Source: Chloroflexi bacterium 44-23
GTDB lineage: Bacteria > Chloroflexota > Anaerolineae > Anaerolineales > Anaerolineaceae
Length of the DNA: 64,000 nucleotides
Reading direction: 5' to 3'
Assembly (NCBI GenBank): GCA_001899005.1
Contig: MKUW01000021.1
Coordinates: forward strand, 1 to 64,000
The notes under the pieces are model-generated. The model was not told where the DNA came from, made no database searches, and worked only from the letters and a program-made list of their open reading frames with translations. The position numbers and the translations under genes were made by a program. Below are positions 32,931 through 39,761 of the stretch, piece by piece (position 1 is the first letter of the stretch; each line of letters starts with the position of its first letter).

Positions 32931-33365
32931 ATGCTGTGGCGAGATCGACGTGGCTATTCAATGACTTTCTGGGCGGTATTCATTGGGTTAGTGATGATTC
33001 CTGCCCTGGCATTGGCTATTGAACTCGGACGGTATTTTTATGCCATTTCAGAAGTGGCAAAAGCAGCGGATGCTGCAGCAGTTGCCGCTTCCGCTGAGAT
33101 CAATCAGCAAGTTTTTCAAGATACCGGAAGTCTTGTTCCCACTTCAAGAACCTGGGGGAACGCCCAGGCTTATGTGACTTCAAATACAGCCAGCTTATCC
33201 GCTAAAGGGGTGCATGCCTTTGTTACAGGAATTCAGGTTAGTGGGGGAGACAACACTGTACGAGTCTCTGTGTCAGCAGATTTATCTATCCTGTTTCCAT
33301 CAGTAGTTCCCAAGGTGCTTGTCACTCAAACCGGAGTGGCCAAATTACGTGTCTTCACACATTGA
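32931..33365 (+). CDS. TadG-like pilus protein, short form
   Basis: 144 residues from the ATG at 32931, one base after the preceding stop. DRRGYSMTFWAVFIGLVMIPALALAIELGRYFYAISEVAKAADAAAVAASAEIN is the TadG N-terminal domain (helix followed by the A-D-A-A-A-V-A-A stretch). It lacks the long von Willebrand-type C-terminal part of full TadG proteins. Last gene of the second pilus operon. Confidence 0.75.
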   Translation: MLWRDRRGYSMTFWAVFIGLVMIPALALAIELGRYFYAISEVAKAADAAAVAASAEINQQVFQDTGSLVPTSRTWGNAQAYVTSNTASLSAKGVHAFVTGIQVSGGDNTVRVSVSADLSILFPSVVPKVLVTQTGVAKLRVFTH

Positions 33366-33399
33366 TCTATTTTTCCCATAAAGGAGCGTGGCATTATTG

Positions 33400-33525
33400 A
33401 AAAGAAATTGACCATCTAGGATAAGCCCCTTGTAATTGATATACTCTGATTGACAACTCAAAAATCCTTCATCTATCGTTGGCCGGACACAACCCACTGG
33501 GATCTGTCCGGCATTTTCTTTTTAA
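33400..33525 (+). promoter_or_regulatory. Leader element copy C: promoter plus 8-bp hairpin before the DNA-processing genes
   Basis: ATTGACCATCTAGGATA, seventeen bases, TATACT at 33440-33445, then CTATCGTTGG and a hairpin with arms GCCGGACA (33482-33489) and TGTCCGGC (33505-33512) followed by ATTTTCTTTTT. Same architecture as copies A and B. Confidence 0.7.
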
Positions 33526-33562
33526 CCCAAGATGACGAAGGTTTCATAAACAAGGAGGTCAG

Positions 33563-34087
33563 ATGATAAATGATGTAGTTCTAGAAGGAATCGTGGTACG
33601 TGATCCATGGAAATTTATGGATGACCTGTTCTTCCGGTTGGTGATCTATCGAGACAGTGATCTACCTGCAAAGAAATTGGATCTGGAACGTGATGCAGGT
33701 GATTACATCAACGTCCGGGTCAATGGCGGAGCCAACGGGCTGATCCATATTCGCCGCGGCATGCGATTGCGAGTGCATGGTTTCCTCCAGTCTCGGGATT
33801 TTCGCGAAAGCTTGGAAGAATTTATCAACAAAGCGCGGAAATCCAAAAACTGTACTGACCTGGCTGTGGATATCAAAGCATGCGATTTGAAACAAAACCA
33901 GGTATTCATTGACCGAAACGTGGTAGAGGCGGTCGCCAGGCGCATTATTGTGTTGGATGCTGCCGCACCAAACGAGAAAAAAGCCAGATCAATTGAGAGA
34001 GTTACGACTGACAACCACGCTGAAGCGAGAAATGATTCAAGTGAGATGGTATCTGCTTCTGGAGAAATTGACGCAACTGCTGAATAA
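33563..34087 (+). CDS. SSB-like OB-fold protein
   Basis: 174 residues with AGGAGG upstream. The N-terminal ~100 residues follow the single-stranded-DNA-binding pattern: INDVVLEGIVVRDPW, FRLVIYRDSD, DYINVRVNGG, IRRGMRLRVHGFLQSRDFRESL. The C-terminus is acidic and low-complexity but lacks the usual SSB tip ending in P-F. It is probably a specialised SSB paralogue used in element replication or transfer, distinct from the ssb at 35801. Confidence 0.65.
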   Translation: MINDVVLEGIVVRDPWKFMDDLFFRLVIYRDSDLPAKKLDLERDAGDYINVRVNGGANGLIHIRRGMRLRVHGFLQSRDFRESLEEFINKARKSKNCTDLAVDIKACDLKQNQVFIDRNVVEAVARRIIVLDAAAPNEKKARSIERVTTDNHAEARNDSSEMVSASGEIDATAE

Positions 34088-34668
34088 CTCATCCTATCAA
34101 CAAACCGAAGGTGAGCATGGGTAATCCTCTTTTTGGATTACCTGCAAAAGGCCTAAGCGTGAAAAAAATTGAGAGATGGATAAGTTCAGACCTGAAGTGA
34201 ATTCTTAATACTTCAGGGTACGTGGAGGATCACAAGATGACGTCCGAATCCCTTGCATAAAGCAAGCTGGATTTCGAGAACAGTCATCGTAAGCTCCCAT
34301 TGGTATTGGGAGCGAGTGATCCTTCTTTTTATTTCCGGGAGTCCCCGGATAGTGGGCTTGCACTTTAACAAACAACCTTTTCCTCCCAGGAGGCGTAAAG
34401 GCGTGCTGAGAAGCAGAAAGGTTCATATCACAAGGAGAAAACAATATTGTGTGGGTGGGATGAATGACTCATCCCACCCATATACTCTCCCATCCATAGG
34501 GCTGCAAATGTCAGCGATGAAGAAAAAGTCTTCACCATTGTCGTTTTCTGCCCTGTGTTTATTCACGGGTAGCAAATAACGTCGGAACGTTCATGGTGCT
34601 TAGCCATGAGTTGATCTTTCGTATCGACCTTTTGTTAATCAACGTCGGATATTTTCACAAGGAGGATT
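34088..34668 (+). promoter_or_regulatory. 580-bp noncoding region with several strong hairpins
   Basis: No supported gene. Hairpins seen: GTAATCC/GGATTAC (34121-34141), GCTCCCA/TGGGAGC (34293-34313), a perfect 12-bp stem TGGGTGGGATGA/TCATCCCACCCA (34452-34480) and TCATGG/CCATGA near 34590-34610. The region ends at the ribosome site of the Rad52-like gene. It may encode a structured RNA or hold several processing sites. Confidence 0.6.
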
Positions 34669-35766
34669 ATGCAAAAAACACAAGACTTTACCCAAGCACA
34701 AGTTGAACGTACTGAACGTGCACAATCTGCGATTCTCGCTGGCAAGTTCCAGGTCACCCGAACCAATCCCCACCAATGGACGGTCAAAAATGGCGACAAG
34801 CTACCGTATGTAGTCTCATTGAGACCATCTCAAGGTGATTCTGAAGAGGTCAATTGGGCGTGTACCTGTATGGATTATCAGCAGCGGGGACCTCAGATTC
34901 TCTGCAAACACATTGAAGGTGTCCGCCTCTTAGAAGCGGCGCAATCACAAATTCACATAGATCAAGAAAAGGAGTGTCACATGAATGAAACCATCCCTTC
35001 AAATGATGGGAACCTGAGCGACCGGCTTAGCCGCATACTCTGGGAACTTCGCCAGCCATTGGATATGTCTCGCGTCAAACGCCGCCAAGCCCCAGGCATG
35101 GGATCTGTTCCATATCTGGAAGGATACGACGTTATTGATCGAGCCAACAGCATCTTCGGATTTACCTGGTCATTTGACTTGATTGGTGATCCGGTCATCG
35201 TGCGTTGGCAAAAAAAGGTGCTGATCTGGAATCAGCAGGAAAAACGCAAGGTTCCTACCCTGGATGCCAACGGAAATGTTCAGACCGAAGAAGTCGGGTT
35301 AGTGTATATCACTGGGAAAGTAACTGTTGATCTGGATGGTAAATTATGCAGTCACGCCGATCTTGGTCGTTGTGTTTTCACCGGCGATACACCAGAAGCT
35401 CTTGATATGGCCTTGGCAGGTTCAGCCACAGACTGTCTGAAGCGTTGCTTCCGTCAGTTGGGTGAACAGTTCGGCAATCTGCTGTATGACAAGGAAATTG
35501 CTCAGAACGCAGGCCTTGACCAAAACCGATCCAACGGTGCCTCATCTACGGCAATCCCAACTTCGAAAGCTAATTCATTACCTCCTGCCATCTCTACCGT
35601 ACGCAAGTATGGGGATGGTGTCTCCGTGAATGGCAATGTCTCCGAACAGGAGGCATTCGACCAATTCAAAGAGAAAACCGGGAGAGTTCCTGCTTCAAAG
35701 GATGAATTGCGTAATTGGCTAGCCAGTCAACGCGCCACTCCGACGCCTGCATCCGTTGCAGCGTAA
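34669..35766 (+). CDS. Rad52/22-family single-strand annealing protein with N-terminal SWIM zinc finger
   Basis: 365 residues with AAGGAGGA upstream. SWIM motif CxC-x11-CxH with C65, C67, C79 and H81. After a linker, residues ~115-280 carry the Rad52-type fold: DVIDRANSIFGFTWSFDLIG, VGLVYITGKVTVDLDG, and MALAGSATDCLKRCFRQLGEQFGNLLYD. The family anneals complementary single strands for recombination. The C-terminus resembles linker DNA-binding sequence (AFDQFKEKTGRVPASKDELRNWL). It lies next to ssb, its usual partner. A fused SWIM finger is uncommon and may help DNA or protein contact. Confidence 0.8.
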   Translation: MQKTQDFTQAQVERTERAQSAILAGKFQVTRTNPHQWTVKNGDKLPYVVSLRPSQGDSEEVNWACTCMDYQQRGPQILCKHIEGVRLLEAAQSQIHIDQEKECHMNETIPSNDGNLSDRLSRILWELRQPLDMSRVKRRQAPGMGSVPYLEGYDVIDRANSIFGFTWSFDLIGDPVIVRWQKKVLIWNQQEKRKVPTLDANGNVQTEEVGLVYITGKVTVDLDGKLCSHADLGRCVFTGDTPEALDMALAGSATDCLKRCFRQLGEQFGNLLYDKEIAQNAGLDQNRSNGASSTAIPTSKANSLPPAISTVRKYGDGVSVNGNVSEQEAFDQFKEKTGRVPASKDELRNWLASQRATPTPASVAA

Positions 35767-35800
35767 GAAAACCATATACTAAAGAGAAAGGAAAAACACA

Positions 35801-36220
35801 ATGTACCAAACGATTATCCTCATCGGAAATTTGGGAAAAGATCCCGAAATGCGCTTTACCCCTGGCGGACAACCGGTGACTACCTTATCGGTAGCCACAA
35901 ATCGCCGTTACAACGGTCAGAATGGACAGCCAGTCAAAGAAACAACCTGGTTCCGTGTCACTGTGTGGGGAAAACAAGCAGAGTCCTGCAATGAATTCCT
36001 ACACAAAGGAAGCAAGGTCTTAGTGGAAGGACGCCTAAACCCCGATCCTGAAACAGGTGGGCCACATATCTGGGAAAACAATGGAAAGGTTGGCGCTTCA
36101 TTTGAAGTAACCGCCTCGACCGTACGTTTTCTTTCTGGACGTGAAGATCAGGAGGAAGCAGAACCCGCAGTAAATACCCAGGTTCCACCAAATTTAGACC
36201 CAAGCGAAATTCCATTCTAG
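35801..36220 (+). CDS. ssb: Single-stranded DNA-binding protein
   Basis: 139 residues, the standard length for a short SSB. MYQTIILIGNLGKDPEMRFTPGGQPV, FSVATNRR-type strand (here LSVATNRRY), TTWFRVTVWGKQAE and KGSKVLVEGRL are diagnostic. The acidic tail ends DPSEIPF, the protein-recruiting tip. It follows the Rad52-like gene, consistent with a recombination or replication unit of a mobile element. The chromosome will have its own copy. Confidence 0.92.
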   Translation: MYQTIILIGNLGKDPEMRFTPGGQPVTTLSVATNRRYNGQNGQPVKETTWFRVTVWGKQAESCNEFLHKGSKVLVEGRLNPDPETGGPHIWENNGKVGASFEVTASTVRFLSGREDQEEAEPAVNTQVPPNLDPSEIPF

Positions 36221-36252
36221 CCAGAGTCAAAACGCACCGGTGAATCACAACG

Positions 36253-36280
36253 AAGGACATGCCATTCAGGGCATGTCCTT
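36253..36280 (+). promoter_or_regulatory. 11-bp perfect hairpin after ssb
   Basis: AAGGACATGCC (36253-36263) and its exact complement at 36270-36280, 6-base loop, followed by TCTCATT. It lies between ssb and the next ribosome site. Confidence 0.7.
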
Positions 36281-36314
36281 TCTCATTCCTATTGAAAGAA
36301 CACAGGAGGAACAC

Positions 36315-36629
36315 ATGGTTAAAGCTGAAATCACAATCGGTACATGTTATGGAGATGCGATCATACCCGTTGAGGTATTGGGAAAAGGCCCAAGACCTGG
36401 AACAGTATGGGTACGCGCGCTCAATGGATTGGAACCATTTACGAAAATCAGTCACGGCGGTCCTTACCAAGACAGAATATCCATCGTGCTTGTCCCACAC
36501 TTGCGTGATGTTCATATTGAAAACGATATGGAAGACCTGAATGAGGAACCAGCTCTGCCTGCAGATCAACGTGTTTCTGCAGACTGGTTCTTGGAGAGTG
36601 CATATGAAGACCGCACTTTTTCCGAGTAA
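36315..36629 (+). CDS. Unknown small protein
   Basis: 104 residues from the ATG at 36315, which has AGGAGG six bases upstream; the longer frame from 36240 runs through the hairpin and is unlikely. MVKAEITIGTCYGDAIIPVEVLGKGPRPGTVWVRALNG looks like a small beta-barrel, and the C-terminus is acidic (NDMEDLNEE). No family recognised. It overlaps the next gene. Confidence 0.6.
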   Translation: MVKAEITIGTCYGDAIIPVEVLGKGPRPGTVWVRALNGLEPFTKISHGGPYQDRISIVLVPHLRDVHIENDMEDLNEEPALPADQRVSADWFLESAYEDRTFSE

Positions 36630-37176
36630 ACCAGTAAATCTGGATAGAAGTCGAACTGGATTCCAGAGAAGTAGCAAAGGGCCAATGATCCGAGAGGACT
36701 TTCCGATGTCTGCACCGTCTGTTTCCATCCAGGGATGTGGATACCTGGTGGATTTTGGTTCGGACTGCGAGCAACGTTTTCACCGGGTCAGTAAAAACAA
36801 GGAGTGTTCTTGTGGTGCCACTTATTGTGAAGCCATTGATGCTGTTCGGTTCTACCTTCAAGCCGGTGGTGATCGAGCACCCGATCCAGAAGGGATGCCG
36901 CCTTGTCCAATCTGTGGCAGCAAGACTTACCGTGATCGAAATTGGGATGGTAAGTACACCAAGGAATTGGGGTGGCGTTGCACAAAAGGCGGCTTGCGCC
37001 ATTTCTTGGATGCGAAAGCTGAAAGGATAAAAAAGAACCTTGCAGAAAACCCTTGGCTCATACCTCCCGCACCTGGATACCCAGGTGTACGGCAAGATGA
37101 ATTGATGACGTGGGAAGAATGCGAAGCGATCAATCGCAAGGTATTTCTTGAGACCGGCTACGATCCGACCGCATGA
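36604..37176 (+). CDS. Unknown zinc-finger protein
   Basis: 190 residues from the ATG at 36604 (GGAGA upstream; an in-frame ATG at 36541 is possible). Two zinc-type clusters are visible: ECSCGATYC with a preceding FHRVSKNK segment that resembles a SWIM-like Cys-x-Cys, and CPICGSKTY with a later CTKGG. The C-terminus is basic then acidic. No named family. It lies within the recombination module and probably binds DNA. Confidence 0.55.
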   Translation: MKTALFPSKPVNLDRSRTGFQRSSKGPMIREDFPMSAPSVSIQGCGYLVDFGSDCEQRFHRVSKNKECSCGATYCEAIDAVRFYLQAGGDRAPDPEGMPPCPICGSKTYRDRNWDGKYTKELGWRCTKGGLRHFLDAKAERIKKNLAENPWLIPPAPGYPGVRQDELMTWEECEAINRKVFLETGYDPTA

Positions 37177-37191
37177 ATCACAAGACCCCAA

Positions 37192-37229
37192 TGGAGGGGA
37201 CAGCATCCCTCCAGGGTTGTCTGTCCCCT
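37192..37229 (+). promoter_or_regulatory. Two mutually exclusive hairpins before radC
   Basis: AGGGGACAG (37195-37203) can pair with CTGTCCCCT (37221-37229), or TGGAGGG (37192-37198) can pair with CCCTCCA (37207-37213). The two stems share bases, so only one can form. This is the geometry of an attenuator, but coincidence in G/C-rich DNA is possible. Confidence 0.5.
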
Positions 37230-37247
37230 ATTTCACAGGAGACAGAC

Positions 37248-37967
37248 ATGAACAATCTACAACCATATCTCATTGAAAGTGCACAATCCCCAACCTACGC
37301 CTTTCCCCGTCTCAAGCACCTGCCCGTTCGAGAGCAGCCGGCTTTCCGGGTAAGTAAGGACTCAGATGCATGCAGTTTGGCGGAATTGCTGGCCGTCATC
37401 ATAGGCGGTTCAAATCAAATTGAGTCCGCTGAACAACTGCTGGCACAATTTGGCACGATCCAGAAAATTGCCCGGGCACATTTGAATGAGATTACCAAAA
37501 TGCCGGGTATTAGCAACTTGACTGCACTGCGGCTCAAAGCGGCTTTAGCACTCGGACGTAAGCTCCTTCAACCTGAAGATGAACGCCCAGTGATTCATTC
37601 ACCTGGGGATGCTGCTCAAATCTTGATGCCGATGCTGGCGCATCGTGAACAAGAATACATGGTCGTGATGCCGCTTGACACACGTAACCGTATGTTGGAC
37701 GTGATCGAGATCTATCACGGCTCGCTCAATTCCTCGATGGTGCGGGTCGGCGAGTTATTCAAACCAGCACTGCAGCGCAATGCGGCTGCTATCTTGATCG
37801 CACATAACCATCCCAGCACAGATCCTACACCCAGTCCAGAAGATGTCAGCGTGACTCGTGCCATTGTCCAGGCTGGCAAGCTCTTGGATGTGTCAGTCTT
37901 AGACCATTTGGTCATTGGATTATCGCGTTGGGTATCCCTCAAGGAAAAAGGGTTGGGCTTTTCGTAA
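37248..37967 (+). CDS. radC: RadC-like JAB-domain protein
   Basis: 239 residues from the ATG at 37248 with AGGAGAC upstream; the longer frame from 37173 includes the hairpins and is unlikely. N-terminal helix-hairpin-helix region (ELLAVIIGG, ITKMPGISNLTALRLKAALALGRKL), then the JAB metal-binding motif AHNHPSTDPTPSPED and LDVSVLDHLVIG. RadC proteins are common on plasmids, integrative elements and phages. The biochemical role is unsettled; earlier links to repair have not held up well. Confidence 0.88.
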   Translation: MNNLQPYLIESAQSPTYAFPRLKHLPVREQPAFRVSKDSDACSLAELLAVIIGGSNQIESAEQLLAQFGTIQKIARAHLNEITKMPGISNLTALRLKAALALGRKLLQPEDERPVIHSPGDAAQILMPMLAHREQEYMVVMPLDTRNRMLDVIEIYHGSLNSSMVRVGELFKPALQRNAAAILIAHNHPSTDPTPSPEDVSVTRAIVQAGKLLDVSVLDHLVIGLSRWVSLKEKGLGFS

Positions 37968-37984
37968 TTTACAAGGAGATGAAT

Positions 37985-38419
37985 ATGAATGAATTACCCA
38001 CTTTACAACAGCTTGAATATCTGGAAGTCGGTTTTGAGGTTTCGAAAATCTTAGCTCGTGCTGGGTTTTCGATGGATAAACCTGCTTTCGCCATTACCTG
38101 GGGACAAATTGCCGAAGAGATCGCTCATACTCTGGCCGATCACGGTCTTCCTCCAGATCGGTTGGAAGAAGATTTTTTGATAGGCCTGGCGCAAGGAGTC
38201 CAGAAGGTTCTTCAAAATGATGATGTGCTATTCTGGCGCAATTCCGTCCGCGCTTATACCACGGATCAACCCACCTTCATGGCACTCCTCAGCTCGTCAA
38301 ATGAGGAAGATGACGAAGGCTCCCTCACTGAGCAATACGAAAATGTAATTCGCTTGGGGGATGACGAGGCATATTGGCCAGATGGTGGTGCATCTGCCGA
38401 TTTATTCGACGAATTCTAA
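37985..38419 (+). CDS. Unknown acidic protein
   Basis: 144 residues from the ATG at 37985 (AGGAG six bases upstream; an ATG six bases earlier is possible). Mostly helical in appearance, with a strongly acidic C-terminal half (SSNEEDDEGSLTEQYENV). No recognisable domain. It lies between radC and dnaN in the same direction. Confidence 0.6.
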   Translation: MNELPTLQQLEYLEVGFEVSKILARAGFSMDKPAFAITWGQIAEEIAHTLADHGLPPDRLEEDFLIGLAQGVQKVLQNDDVLFWRNSVRAYTTDQPTFMALLSSSNEEDDEGSLTEQYENVIRLGDDEAYWPDGGASADLFDEF

Positions 38420-38425
38420 ACCAAT

Positions 38426-38460
38426 TAAGACACGCAGGGAAAGAAATCCTGTGTGTCTTA
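38426..38460 (+). promoter_or_regulatory. 13-bp hairpin before dnaN
   Basis: TAAGACACGCAGG (38426-38438) pairs with 38448-38460 with one G-T wobble and a 9-base loop. It sits about 20 bases before the dnaN ribosome site. Confidence 0.65.
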
Positions 38461-38482
38461 CATAAAAACAAGGAGATCTTGA

Positions 38483-39643
38483 ATGACAAGCAAAATGATT
38501 GTTCAAAAGGTGATATTTGCCGATAGCCTGGCGATTGTCGGGCGGGCGGTAGGATCACATACTCATCTACCAATCCTATCGAATGTGCTGCTCAATAAGG
38601 ATGAAGGGCAATTACGCCTTTCTGCTACCGACCTGACTATGGGTGTTACGCTTTGGATGGATGCCAATATGGACGGCGAGTTGGGAATAACCTTGCCTGC
38701 CAAGACGTTAACCGATGTAGTCAATTCTCTGACAGAACCAGAGATCGTCTTCTCAGTGAATGGAAAACCTGAAGCATCCCTGAAATGTGGTTCTTACAAA
38801 GGGGTTGTCAAAGGGGTAGAAGCTTGCGAGTTTCCAGCCATCCCTGTATTTGATTTCTCAGATGGCGTAACCCTGGAAGCAACCATCCTCAGAGAGATGA
38901 TTCTAAAAACGGCGTTTGCTGCTTCGATGGATGTTAGCCGGCCGGTTTTGACCGGAGTATTGCTGAATATTGACGGGAAATCGATTTCGATGGTGGCAAC
39001 GGATGGTTTTCGCTTGGCAATCTGCACAGCGGAATTACCGGTTGCTCTTGGTAAGAAACAGTTAATCATTCCCGCTTCAACCTTGAAAGAAGTGGTACGA
39101 ATCCTGGGAGCTACAAAACCGTCCCAGATCACCCTCTGTCTCCCCGCCACAGGTAGCCAAGTAGCGATACGTTGCGAAAACGTGCAAATCGTTTCACAGT
39201 TGATTGATGGGAATTTCCCTGACTACCAGAAAATCATACCCAAAGGATACAAAACCAGGACAGTGATTAGTGCTTATGACTTGCTCAAAGCCTGTAAACA
39301 GGCTGCCATTATCGCCCGCGAGGGTAGTAATATAGTGCGTTTTCACCTGAAGCCTGGAATTGATCAAACGGGAAAGATCCAACTGCAATCTGAATCCTAC
39401 GAAACCGGTGCGAGTGAAATCGAGCTAGATGCCACAGTTGAAGGCCAGGAATTGGAGATCGCCTTCAACGTAAAATTTCTGCAGGATGGTCTGGAAGCGA
39501 TTTCTACCAGGAATGTGGTCATTGAAAGCAACGCTCACAACACACCGGCCATCATTCGTCCAGCTGATCGCGATGCATCTCACTTAGGGGAAGAGGATGG
39601 TTTTCTGTACGTACTGATGCCAATGCATATTGATGGGAAATAA
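38483..39643 (+). CDS. dnaN: DNA polymerase III beta subunit (sliding clamp), element-borne copy
   Basis: 386 residues, full family length, with AAGGAGA upstream. Three clamp domains are recognisable: LPILSNVLLNKDEGQLRLSATDLTMGV, then SRPVLTGVLLNIDGKSISMVATDGFRLAI, then IDGNFPDYQKIIPKGYKTR. The C-terminus ends YVLMPMHIDGK, close to the usual Y-x-x-M-P-M-R-L/I. The clamp tethers polymerase to DNA. There is no dnaA or recF next door, so this is not the chromosomal origin cluster. An extra clamp suggests a self-replicating plasmid, phage-plasmid or element that loads its own replication factors. Confidence 0.9.
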   Translation: MTSKMIVQKVIFADSLAIVGRAVGSHTHLPILSNVLLNKDEGQLRLSATDLTMGVTLWMDANMDGELGITLPAKTLTDVVNSLTEPEIVFSVNGKPEASLKCGSYKGVVKGVEACEFPAIPVFDFSDGVTLEATILREMILKTAFAASMDVSRPVLTGVLLNIDGKSISMVATDGFRLAICTAELPVALGKKQLIIPASTLKEVVRILGATKPSQITLCLPATGSQVAIRCENVQIVSQLIDGNFPDYQKIIPKGYKTRTVISAYDLLKACKQAAIIAREGSNIVRFHLKPGIDQTGKIQLQSESYETGASEIELDATVEGQELEIAFNVKFLQDGLEAISTRNVVIESNAHNTPAIIRPADRDASHLGEEDGFLYVLMPMHIDGK

Positions 39644-39648
39644 GAAAA

Positions 39649-39676
39649 GGATGGGGGAGCAAATGCTCCCCCATCC
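39649..39676 (+). terminator. Hairpin terminator after dnaN
   Basis: A perfect 12-bp stem, GGATGGGGGAGC (39649-39660) with its complement 39665-39676 and an AAAT loop. It lies just after the dnaN stop. The following bases are A-rich rather than T-rich, so it may act for either strand or be a processing stem. Confidence 0.7.
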
Positions 39677-39761
39677 AACGAAAAAACTATGACAATACCA
39701 AATCAAGTATTCTTCATAGAGAGAGGTTGCCTTCAATGATACCTTTTTGGAAAAAGACTTG

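Noticed and set aside
34577-34668. Further copy of the leader element before the Rad52-like gene
   Set aside because: Only AACGTCGG resembles the shared box; the -10, spacing and paired arms are absent.
35958-37206. Two long minus-strand frames opposite ssb and the following genes
   Set aside because: They overlap the well-supported ssb and run through hairpins on the opposite strand.
38483-39643. dnaN taken as the marker of a chromosomal origin
   Set aside because: No dnaA, recF, gyrB or DnaA-box cluster nearby; neighbours are mobile-element genes.
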